Origin: Abditibacteriota bacterium
GTDB taxonomy: Bacteria > Armatimonadota > UBA5829
Direction: 5' to 3'
NCBI GenBank assembly: GCA_017958015.1
Contig: JAGDDM010000209.1
Location: forward strand, 1 to 18,957
Length of the DNA stretch: 18,957 bases
Each line of letters begins with the position of its first letter. Position 1 is the first letter of the stretch. Shown here piece by piece: positions 13,584-18,957 of the stretch. The notes under the pieces were generated by a model. The model was not told where the DNA came from and did no database searches. It saw only the letters and a list, made by a program, of their open reading frames with translations. The position numbers were made by a program, and so were the translations under genes.

Positions 13584-13621
13584 TTATTTTACGATCCTAT
13601 CTGTATGACTTGCGAAATAAA

Positions 13622-13873
13622 TTACTTCGCTTTTTCGACTATCTTGGAAACTCTCCATCTCTTGTCTTTGGAAATGGGTCTGGTCTCCATGATTTCAACC
13701 GTATCGCCCAAGCCGCACTCGAACTCGTCGTGAGCTTTGAACTTGGTGGTACGTCTTACGATTCTTCCGTAGAGCGGGTGCTTCACCAGCGACTTGATTT
13801 CAACCACAACGGTCTTGTCCATCTTGTTGCTGATTACTTTGCCGCTCCGGACTTTACGTCTGTTTCTTTCCAT
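13622..13873 (-). CDS. rpsQ: 30S ribosomal protein S17
   Basis: S17 is a primary 16S rRNA-binding protein with an OB fold. The 83-residue product starts MERNRRKVRSGKVISNKMDK and contains TVVVEIKSLVKHPLYGRIVR, AHDEFECGLGDTVEIMETRP and ISKDKRWRVSKIVEKAK. The ATG 13873 has AAGGAT upstream; an in-frame extension to 13915 overlaps rpmC and looks unlike S17. It ends the S10 part of the cluster. Confidence 0.98.
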   Translation of the reverse strand: MERNRRKVRSGKVISNKMDKTVVVEIKSLVKHPLYGRIVRRTTKFKAHDEFECGLGDTVEIMETRPISKDKRWRVSKIVEKAK

Positions 13874-13884
13874 AAAGATCCTTC

Positions 13885-14097
13885 TTAACTGTTCTTGCGT
13901 GCGGACATTTCGCACAGAATGCGAGCGATGTTCTTTCTGGCGGCGGTAATCGCGTGGGGATTATCAAGCTGCTTCAAGGCAATCTGCTGCCGCATGGCGT
14001 AGAGGGTTTTGCGCTCTTCACCGAGCTTGGTCAGAAGCTCCGCGTCGCTCATCTGTTTGAGTTGGGTTCTGATTTCAGACTGTCTCATTTGTGTCAT
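13885..14097 (-). CDS. rpmC: 50S ribosomal protein L29
   Basis: L29 is a small helical protein at the exit of the nascent-peptide tunnel, next to L23. The product is 70 residues: MTQMRQSEIRTQLKQMSDAE, LLTKLGEERKTLYAMRQQIA, a conserved NPHAITAARKNIARI, and a short tail. The start ATG 14097 overlaps the 3' end of rplP by 23 nt and has AAGGAG 4 nt upstream. A second ATG at 14088 would give 67 residues and cannot be excluded. Confidence 0.95.
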   Translation of the reverse strand: MTQMRQSEIRTQLKQMSDAELLTKLGEERKTLYAMRQQIALKQLDNPHAITAARKNIARILCEMSARKNS

Positions 14098-14506
14098 CCT
14101 GCTCCTTCTTGACGAACTTGGTCGCGATGGGAAGTTTGTGAGCGGCGAGTCTCATAGCCTCTTTGGCCAAAGCCTCGTCAACGCCCGCCATCTCGAACAA
14201 CATTCTTCCGGGCTTAACCACGGCCACCCATCCTTCGGGAGAACCCTTACCGGAACCCATACGGGTTTCCGCGGGCTTGCGGGTAATGGGCTTGTCCGGG
14301 AAAATGCGGATCCAAACCTTACCGCCTCTCTTGATGTGACGGGTGATAGCGACTCTCGCGGCCTCAATCTGGTTGGAAGTAATCCAAGCCGCCTCAAGTC
14401 CCTGCAAACCGTACTCGCCGAAACTCACTTTGTTTCCGACTGTGGCTTTGCCCGCACGAGAACCGCGCTGCTGTTTTCTGTACTTAGTTCTTTTCGGCAT
14501 CAGCAT
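14075..14506 (-). CDS. rplP: 50S ribosomal protein L16
   Basis: L16 contacts the A-site tRNA near the peptidyl-transferase and decoding-linked surfaces of the large subunit. The 143-residue product starts MLMPKRTKYRKQQRGSRAGK and has FGEYGLQGLEAAWITSNQIE, the Gly-rich GSGKGSPEGWVAVVKPGRML, and FEMAGVDEALAKEAMRLAAH. Its start overlaps the end of rpsC by 23 nt in another frame, and its end overlaps rpmC. Overlaps on both sides make tight translational coupling likely. Confidence 0.98.
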   Translation of the reverse strand: MLMPKRTKYRKQQRGSRAGKATVGNKVSFGEYGLQGLEAAWITSNQIEAARVAITRHIKRGGKVWIRIFPDKPITRKPAETRMGSGKGSPEGWVAVVKPGRMLFEMAGVDEALAKEAMRLAAHKLPIATKFVKKEQDDTNETV

Positions 14507-15275
14507 TTTGCGTTCTTCTCCTATCTCCGCCGGCCGTTCTTCCGCCCCGAGGACGTCCGCCCCGATCGTCGGATCTGCGGCCCCTGCGAGGTCTGCGCTG
14601 CGTCTGCGCGCGCATGTTGTCGTCGTCGGCGGGTCTGCGTCTTGCGCCGGGCAAAACGTCGCCCTTGTAGATCCATACCTTGATACCGATGTGGCCGTAG
14701 GTGGTGGCCGCTTCGGTGAAGCCGTAGTCGATGTCGGCTCTCAAAGTGTGGAGAGGAACCTTGCCGGCTTTGTCGTTCTCGACACGGGCCATTTCGGCGC
14801 CGCCGAGACGACCGGCGACTCTGATACGAATGCCCTTGGCTCCGGCCTTGGTGGCTCTGAAGACGGACTGCTTCATCGCGCGCTTATAGGAAATTCTGCG
14901 CTCGATCTGCTGGGCGATGGACTCGGCAACCAGCTGGGCGTCGGTCTCCGGAGAGCGAATCTCGGAAACGTTGACCACGACGGTCTTGCCCGAAGCAATC
15001 TTCTCGAGAGCGGCCTTAAGCTCCTCGATACCCTTTCCGCCTCTGCCGATGATAAGGCCCGGCTTGGCGGTGTAGACGGTGATTTTTACCTTGGTGGCGG
15101 CTCTTTCGATTTCAACATGAGAGACACCGGCCTGGTAAAGCGTCTTTTTAACGTACTTACGAATCTTCGCATCTTCAAGCAGAAGCTCGGGGAACTCTTT
15201 CCCGGCGTACCATCTGCTTTCCCAATCACGAATGATACCGATGCGGAATCCTATGGGATGAATTTTCTGTCCCAA
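14484..15275 (-). CDS. rpsC: 30S ribosomal protein S3 with long Arg/Gly-rich tail (TTG start)
   Basis: S3 lies at the mRNA entrance and helps unwind mRNA. The product is 263 residues. It begins (M)GQKIHPIGFRIGIIRDWESR, and the KH domain holds IIGRGGKGIEEL (75-86). The C-terminal domain has RVAGRLGGAEMARVE and TTYGHIGIKVWIYKGDVLPG. After about residue 211 comes a tail of some 50 residues rich in Arg, Gly and Asp (RRPRRGRRSDDRGGRPRGG), longer than in many S3 proteins. TTG 15275 is clear: AAGGAGG lies 7 nt upstream and the residues after it match S3 exactly. It directly follows the rplV TAA. Confidence 0.97.
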   Translation of the reverse strand: MGQKIHPIGFRIGIIRDWESRWYAGKEFPELLLEDAKIRKYVKKTLYQAGVSHVEIERAATKVKITVYTAKPGLIIGRGGKGIEELKAALEKIASGKTVVVNVSEIRSPETDAQLVAESIAQQIERRISYKRAMKQSVFRATKAGAKGIRIRVAGRLGGAEMARVENDKAGKVPLHTLRADIDYGFTEAATTYGHIGIKVWIYKGDVLPGARRRPADDDNMRAQTQRRPRRGRRSDDRGGRPRGGRTAGGDRRRTQNADAEKN

Positions 15276-15719
15276 TTATGCTCCTCCTTTTGCGTCGGTG
15301 TCGGTGTCGGCGGCGGGTGCGGGAGCGGCCTTCTTGGCGGACTTAACCGTCTTGGTCAGCTCTTTGCGCGCCTTCTTGCCGGTGGGCTCGACTTCTTCGA
15401 CCGCGATAGTGATGTGAGAAAGTCTCTTCACCATTCTGTAACCGCGTCCCTGCGGGGCGTAGCGCAGTCTCTTCATCATCGGGCCGCCGTCAACCATGGC
15501 GACCGCCACTTTAAGATTATCACCATTCATATGATGGTTGTTCTCCGCGTTGGCAATGGCGGACTTGAGAACCTTCTCAACCAGTCTTGCCGCGAAGTTG
15601 GGGGTGAACTGCAGGAGCGCCAGGGCTTCCTTGGCATCCATACCCCTGATTGCATCTATCACAAGGCGGGCCTTGCGAGGCGATGTGCGAACGTAACGTG
15701 CTTTAGCTATAGCCTGCAT
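15276..15719 (-). CDS. rplV: 50S ribosomal protein L22 with Lys/Ala-rich tail
   Basis: L22 lines the peptide exit tunnel; its hairpin loop is a known site of macrolide-resistance mutations. The 147-residue product starts MQAIAKARYVRTSPRKARLV and has the signature KRLRYAPQGRGYRMVKRLSH and ITIAVEEVE. Beyond residue about 112 comes a tail rich in Lys, Ala and Thr/Asp (VKSAKKAAPAPAADTDTDA), probably disordered. Normal L22 is about 110-120 residues. ATG 15719 is 18 nt after rpsS. Confidence 0.97.
   Translation of the reverse strand: MQAIAKARYVRTSPRKARLVIDAIRGMDAKEALALLQFTPNFAARLVEKVLKSAIANAENNHHMNGDNLKVAVAMVDGGPMMKRLRYAPQGRGYRMVKRLSHITIAVEEVEPTGKKARKELTKTVKSAKKAAPAPAADTDTDAKGGA
15283..15289 (-). 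promoter_or_regulatory. Shine-Dalgarno supporting the TTG start of rpsC
   Basis: AAGGAGG lies 7 nt upstream of TTG 15275, inside the last codons of rplV. It supports use of TTG here, since no ATG is available. Confidence 0.75.
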
Positions 15720-15737
15720 TTATCATGCCCTCCTTTA

Positions 15738-16022
15738 TTATTTCAAACCGCCGGAACGCTCGGCTTTGTTGCCGTGGCCGCGGTAGGTGCGGGTCGGGGC
15801 AAACTCGCCCAGCTTGTGACCCACCATGTTCTCGGTGATGAACACCGGGATATGGCGTCTACCGTCGTGAACGGCGATGGTGTGACCGATCATAACCGGG
15901 AAGATGGTGGATCTTCTGGACCAGCTCTGAATGATCTTCTTCTCGCCCTTGGCGTTCATGTCTTCTATTTTCTTCAGCAGTTTGGGTTCCGCATACGGAC
16001 CTTTTTTAAGCGAACGCGCCAA
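15738..16022 (-). CDS. rpsS: 30S ribosomal protein S19 (TTG start)
   Basis: S19 lies in the 30S head with S13 and contacts the large subunit. The 94-residue product starts (M)ARSLKKGPYAEPKLLKKIED and has the signature VGHKLGEFAPTRTYRGHGNK. The start is TTG 16022: AGGAGG lies 7 nt upstream, overlapping the TAG of rplB, and the next residues match S19. It lies between rplB and rplV, its usual position. Confidence 0.98.
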   Translation of the reverse strand: MARSLKKGPYAEPKLLKKIEDMNAKGEKKIIQSWSRRSTIFPVMIGHTIAVHDGRRHIPVFITENMVGHKLGEFAPTRTYRGHGNKAERSGGLK

Positions 16023-16029
16023 TCTTGTG

Positions 16030-16035
16030 CCTCCT
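16030..16035 (-). promoter_or_regulatory. Shine-Dalgarno supporting the TTG start of rpsS
   Basis: AGGAGG 7 nt before TTG 16022; it overlaps the rplB stop codon (TAGGAGG), which suggests coupling. Confidence 0.75.
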
Positions 16036-16864
16036 ACTTACTGCTTCTGCGTCTGACAATGTACTTGTCGGACTGCTTCTTACCGCGAGTCTTCATACCC
16101 TGGGCCGGCTTGCCCCACTTGGTCATGGGGGTCTTTCTGCCTACAGGGCTCTTGCCTTCGCCGCCGCCGTGGGGGTGATCGCACGGATTCATAACGACGC
16201 CGCGGACCGTGGGTCTGATACCCATCCAGCGGGTGCGGCCGGCTTTACCTATGGAAATGTTGCCGTGATCAACGTTGCCGATCTGGCCGATGGTGGCGTA
16301 GCAAGCCGCCAAAACGTTTCTCATCTCACCGGAGGGCAGACGCAGCTGAACGTATCTGCCTTCCTTGGCCATAACCTGAGCGCTTCCGCCGGCGGAGCGG
16401 ACGATCTGACCGCCCTTGCCGATTTTGAGCTCGATGTTGTGGACCAGTGTACCCAGCGGTATGCTGGAAAGGGGCATGGAGTTACCCGGCTTGATATCGG
16501 CCGCGGTATCCGCGATAACGGTGTCTCCAACCTTCAGCTCCAGCGGCCAGATGATGTATCTCTTCTCGCCGTCGGCGTAGTTGATGAGAGCGATGCGAGC
16601 GGATCTGTTGGGATCGTACTCGATAGCGGCAACTTTGCCCGGAACTCCGATTTTGTCGCGTTTGAAATCAATCACGCGGTACATCTGCTTGTGGCCGCCG
16701 CCGTGGTGGCGAACGGTGAGCTTACCGCTGTTGTTTCTTCCGCCGGTTCTCTTTTTCGGCTTCAAGAGGCTCTTTTCGGGAGTGCTCTTGGTGATTTCCT
16801 CAAAAGTCGAACCCGTATAGTATCGCCGTGCCGGCGATGTGGGTTTGTACTGTTTAACAGCCAT
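16034..16864 (-). CDS. rplB: 50S ribosomal protein L2
   Basis: L2 is one of the most conserved large-subunit proteins and is needed for subunit association and peptidyl-transferase activity. The 276-residue product has the N-terminal MAVKQYKPTSPARR, the RNA-binding GGRNNSGKLTVRHHGGGHKQ, and in the C-terminal part VRGVVMNPCDHPHGGGEGKS followed by KTPMTKWGKPA. The His in the DHPHGGG motif is the one linked to function in E. coli L2. ATG 16864 lies 20 nt after rplW. Confidence 0.99.
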   Translation of the reverse strand: MAVKQYKPTSPARRYYTGSTFEEITKSTPEKSLLKPKKRTGGRNNSGKLTVRHHGGGHKQMYRVIDFKRDKIGVPGKVAAIEYDPNRSARIALINYADGEKRYIIWPLELKVGDTVIADTAADIKPGNSMPLSSIPLGTLVHNIELKIGKGGQIVRSAGGSAQVMAKEGRYVQLRLPSGEMRNVLAACYATIGQIGNVDHGNISIGKAGRTRWMGIRPTVRGVVMNPCDHPHGGGEGKSPVGRKTPMTKWGKPAQGMKTRGKKQSDKYIVRRRSSK

Positions 16865-16884
16865 TTATTTCTCCTCTGCGCCGA

Positions 16885-17178
16885 CTACGCGTTCTCGAAA
16901 ATCTCGATGCTCTGGCCTTCTTTGAGAGTAACGTAAGCCTTTTTGCGGTCGGCCGTTTTTCCCGGGACCCGGGAATTGACTCTCTTGGCCTTGCCCTTGA
17001 CGCGGAGGGTGTTAACCTTCTTCACGTCAACGGAGAACATCTCCTCAATCGCCTTGGCGATCTCGACTTTGTTGGCCTTGATGTCCACTTCGAACACGTA
17101 CTTGTTCATGGAAGTGGCATCCATGCTCTTCTCGGTGATGAGCGGCCGTTTGATTACGGTATATGCGTCTCTGTTCAT
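16885..17178 (-). CDS. rplW: 50S ribosomal protein L23
   Basis: L23 sits at the tunnel exit and is a docking site for trigger factor and SRP. The 97-residue product starts MNRDAYTVIKRPLITEKSMD and has NKYVFEVDIKANKVEIAKAI, a loop rich in Lys/Arg (RVKGKAKRVNSR), and ends FENA. Its ATG overlaps the rplD stop (ATGA), so it is translationally coupled to L4. Confidence 0.98.
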   Translation of the reverse strand: MNRDAYTVIKRPLITEKSMDATSMNKYVFEVDIKANKVEIAKAIEEMFSVDVKKVNTLRVKGKAKRVNSRVPGKTADRKKAYVTLKEGQSIEIFENA

Positions 17179-17798
17179 CCGAGAACCTCCTCGAGTCTCT
17201 CGACGGCGGCTTTGGTCATGATAATCTTCTTGGCCACCAGCAGGTCGCGAACGCTGACGCAGGGGCTTACCCGAACCTCAACGCCCGGAATGTTTCTGGC
17301 GGACTTCCAAATCATATCGTCGGCCTTGTCGAGAACAACAAGATATCTCTTCGCGTCGCCCATAGTCTTAAGGAAAGACGCGAACTGCTTTGTACTGATG
17401 CTGTCGGCCTTAATCTCGTCAACAACGCTGATAAGACCGTCCGCGAACTGCGCGGAAAGAGCGGACCGAAGGGCGCCTCTGCGCATCTTTTTCGGCATGT
17501 TCTTCGCGAAGCTGCGGGGATGAGGGCCGAAAACGACGCCGCCGTGGTAGTAGTGCGGGGCTCTGATGGAACCCTGTCTGGCACGGCCGGTACCCTTCTG
17601 TCTGTAGGGCTTGGCGCCGCCGCCGGAGACGTCCGTTCTCGTCTTGGAGTCGGAAGTACCCTGGCGCATGTTGGCTTCCTCGGCCACAACCGCCTGGTGC
17701 ATCAGAGGAATGTTCTTTTCGGCTTCGAAGACGGCCGCGGCCAGTTCGAGCTCGCCGGCGGCAGCTCCGTCCATTTTCAAGCAATTAACTTTTGCCAT
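17175..17798 (-). CDS. rplD: 50S ribosomal protein L4
   Basis: L4 lines the exit tunnel opposite L22 and, in E. coli, represses the S10 operon. The 207-residue product carries the conserved tunnel-loop region GGGAKPYRQKGTGRARQGSI and GGVVFGPHPRSFAKNMPKKM near its middle, followed by the C-terminal Rossmann-like part ending VERLEEVLG. ATG 17798 is 5 nt after rplC, and its stop overlaps rplW. Whether it represses this operon cannot be read from the sequence. Confidence 0.98.
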   Translation of the reverse strand: MAKVNCLKMDGAAAGELELAAAVFEAEKNIPLMHQAVVAEEANMRQGTSDSKTRTDVSGGGAKPYRQKGTGRARQGSIRAPHYYHGGVVFGPHPRSFAKNMPKKMRRGALRSALSAQFADGLISVVDEIKADSISTKQFASFLKTMGDAKRYLVVLDKADDMIWKSARNIPGVEVRVSPCVSVRDLLVAKKIIMTKAAVERLEEVLG

Positions 17799-17803
17799 TT
17801 ATA

Positions 17804-18433
17804 CTATCCTCCCACCTGCTGTCTGGCAACGAGCACCAAACCGCCGTTGGAACCCGGCACGGAACCGGTTACGAGCAACAGGTTTCTGTCGGCGTCCACC
17901 GCGAAAACGGTGAGACCTCTCTGGGTAACCTTGGCGCTGCCCATGTGGCCCGGGCGTCTGACACCCTTGAATGTTCTGGCGGCATCGGTGGCACCGCCGG
18001 AAGCCGGCTTTCTGTGGAGCATGGAGCCGTGGGACATTTCCGCACCGCTGAAGTTCCATCTCTTCATGGCACCGGCAAAGCCCTTACCCTTGGAGATACC
18101 GGTGGCCTTAACGGGTTCGCCGGCGCTGAAGATGTCGGCCTTTATTTCCTGACCGACCTTAACGTCGTCGATACCGTCCACAGGCAGTTCCCGGAGGTAT
18201 CTCTTGGGAGCCACACCCGCCTTGGCGAAGTGGCCCTTTGCGGGCTTGTTGACGTGCTTTTCCTTGACGTCGCCGAAAGCGACCTGCACGCCTTCGTAGC
18301 CGTCCTTATCGGCGGTCTTGACCTGGGTTACCAGGCAGGGACCCGCTTCGAGAACGGTTACCGGGATAAGCATTCCCGTTTCAGTGAAGACTTGGGTCAT
18401 ACCAAGCTTCTTTGCCAAAATTCCGTTGACCAT
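17804..18433 (-). CDS. rplC: 50S ribosomal protein L3
   Basis: L3 is an early-assembling protein whose loop reaches the peptidyl-transferase centre. The 209-residue product starts MVNGILAKKLGMTQVFTETG and has the signature GFAGAMKRWNFSGAEMSHGS, then HRKPASGG and GVRRPGHMGSAKVTQRGL. The C-terminus ends LVARQQVGG. ATG 18433 lies 15 nt after rpsJ. Confidence 0.98.
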   Translation of the reverse strand: MVNGILAKKLGMTQVFTETGMLIPVTVLEAGPCLVTQVKTADKDGYEGVQVAFGDVKEKHVNKPAKGHFAKAGVAPKRYLRELPVDGIDDVKVGQEIKADIFSAGEPVKATGISKGKGFAGAMKRWNFSGAEMSHGSMLHRKPASGGATDAARTFKGVRRPGHMGSAKVTQRGLTVFAVDADRNLLLVTGSVPGSNGGLVLVARQQVGG

Positions 18434-18448
18434 TTGTCTTATGATCCT

Positions 18449-18757
18449 TTATGATTTTATTTCGATATCGACACCGCTGGGAAGATCCAAGCGCATGAGC
18501 GCGTCGATGGTTTTCGGTCCCGGGTTGATGATGTCAATCAGGCGCTTGTGCGTTCTGAGCTCGAAGTGCTCCATGGACTCTTTGTCAATGGTGGTACCCC
18601 GGTTGACGCAGAAGATGTCCTTCTCGGTGGGGAGAAGAACGGGACCGGAAATCTTCGCACCGGTGCGTTTGACAGTCTCAACGATGCGCTCGGTGCTCTG
18701 GTCGATGACCTTGTGATCGAACGCTTTGAGTCTGATTCTTACCTTGTCTTTGCGCAT
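18449..18757 (-). CDS. rpsJ: 30S ribosomal protein S10 (NusE)
   Basis: S10 is part of the 30S head and, as NusE, also joins NusB and NusG in transcription antitermination. The 102-residue product starts MRKDKVRIRLKAFDHKVIDQ, has LLPTEKDIFCVNRGTTIDKE and EHFELRTHKRLIDI, and ends LDLPSGVDIEIKS. The ATG 18757 has GGAG upstream at a long spacing. It is the first gene of the S10 part; a strong hairpin lies between it and tuf. Confidence 0.99.
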   Translation of the reverse strand: MRKDKVRIRLKAFDHKVIDQSTERIVETVKRTGAKISGPVLLPTEKDIFCVNRGTTIDKESMEHFELRTHKRLIDIINPGPKTIDALMRLDLPSGVDIEIKS

Positions 18758-18776
18758 AAACTTAATATCTCCGCAT

Positions 18777-18808
18777 CGGAGAGCCGCGGCCTCGGTCGCG
18801 GCGCTCCG
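18777..18808 (-). repeat. Strong hairpin between tuf and rpsJ
   Basis: CGGAG (18777-18781) and GCCGCG (18783-18788) pair with CTCCG (18804-18808) and CGCGGC (18797-18802). One mismatch separates the two blocks and the loop is 8 nt. It lies 13 nt after the tuf stop and 19 nt before rpsJ. No U-tract follows, so read-through from tuf into the S10 genes is plausible; it may act as an attenuator or a processing signal. Confidence 0.6.
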
Positions 18809-18821
18809 TTAATATGCTTTA

Positions 18822-18957
18822 TCAGCCCATAACCTCGGCGATAACGCCGGCGCCTACGGTGTGTCCGCCTTCGCGGATAGCGAAGTTCAGACCCTGCTCG
18901 AGAGCGATGGGAACGATGAGCTCGGCGGTAATGGTTACGTTGTCGCCGGGCATGACC
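18822..18957 (-). CDS. tuf: Elongation factor Tu, 3' end (truncated by window edge)
   Basis: EF-Tu delivers aminoacyl-tRNA to the ribosome. Only the last 44 codons are present, reading VMPGDNVTITAELIVPIALE, then QGLNFAIREGGHTVGAGVIA, and ending EVMG with TGA. This is the conserved C-terminal beta-barrel end of EF-Tu. A His stands where many EF-Tu proteins have Arg (GGRTVGAG). The neighbouring rpsJ fits the common fusA-tuf-rpsJ order, so the ordinary EF-G gene is expected just outside the right edge. Confidence 0.95.
   Translation of the reverse strand, partial: VMPGDNVTITAELIVPIALEQGLNFAIREGGHTVGAGVIAEVMG

Noticed and set aside
14343..16178. A 611-codon open frame on the plus strand over rplP-rpsC-rplV-rpsS.
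   Set aside because: Same cause: it is in register with rpsC, rplV and rpsS codons and is open through codon bias. The translation is low-complexity and resembles no family.

Overview
The window is a single, unidirectional block of translation genes, all on the minus strand, so transcription runs from position 18957 down to 1. It is the fused str-end / S10 / spc / alpha ribosomal-protein supercluster of a bacterium. In transcription order it holds: the 3' end of tuf; rpsJ-rplC-rplD-rplW-rplB-rpsS-rplV-rpsC-rplP-rpmC-rpsQ (S10 part); rplN-rplX-rplE, an EF-G paralogue, rpsN-rpsH-rplF-rplR-rpsE-rpmD-rplO-secY (spc part); adk-map-infA-rpmJ; rpsM-rpsK-rpsD-rpoA-rplQ (alpha part); then truA and the 5' part of rplM. 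I see no convincing gene on the plus strand, and no tRNA, rRNA, IS element or CRISPR. No gap without a gene exceeds 300 bases; the largest is the 151-nt rplF-rplR gap.

Gene order (secY-adk-map-infA-rpmJ, rplQ-truA-rplM), the zinc-binding S14 and the four-Cys S4 point away from Proteobacteria and towards a Firmicutes-like or deep-branching lineage. Synergistota, Armatimonadota and Bacillota are all possible; the sequence alone does not settle it. Base composition is moderately GC-rich. Codon use is strongly biased in several genes: TTA, CTA and TCA are absent from long stretches, which leaves very long antisense frames open by accident. Four genes start with TTG (rpsS, rpsC, rpsM, probably truA) and one with GTG (rpsK).

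The most unusual item is a complete 690-residue EF-G-family GTPase sitting between rplE (L5) and rpsN (S14), inside the normally invariant spc operon. It has the sequence features of the second EF-G subfamily: GHGGTGKT P-loop, DTPGY in place of DTPGH, and NKLE in place of NKxD. It is spaced like an ordinary operon gene, with 9 nt upstream and 22 nt downstream.

The second theme is possible regulation inside the cluster. The 151-nt rplF-rplR gap has a good sigma70-type promoter followed by a leader with an 11-bp long-range stem, a local hairpin, and an alternative pairing that ends beside the rplR Shine-Dalgarno. The rpsN-rpsH gap has two hairpins, one touching the rpsH Shine-Dalgarno. Strong hairpins without U-tracts lie between tuf and rpsJ and between secY and adk. 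The genes together make ribosome components, the initiation factor IF-1, elongation factors, the RNA polymerase alpha subunit, the SecY channel, and housekeeping enzymes (adenylate kinase, methionine aminopeptidase, tRNA pseudouridine synthase).
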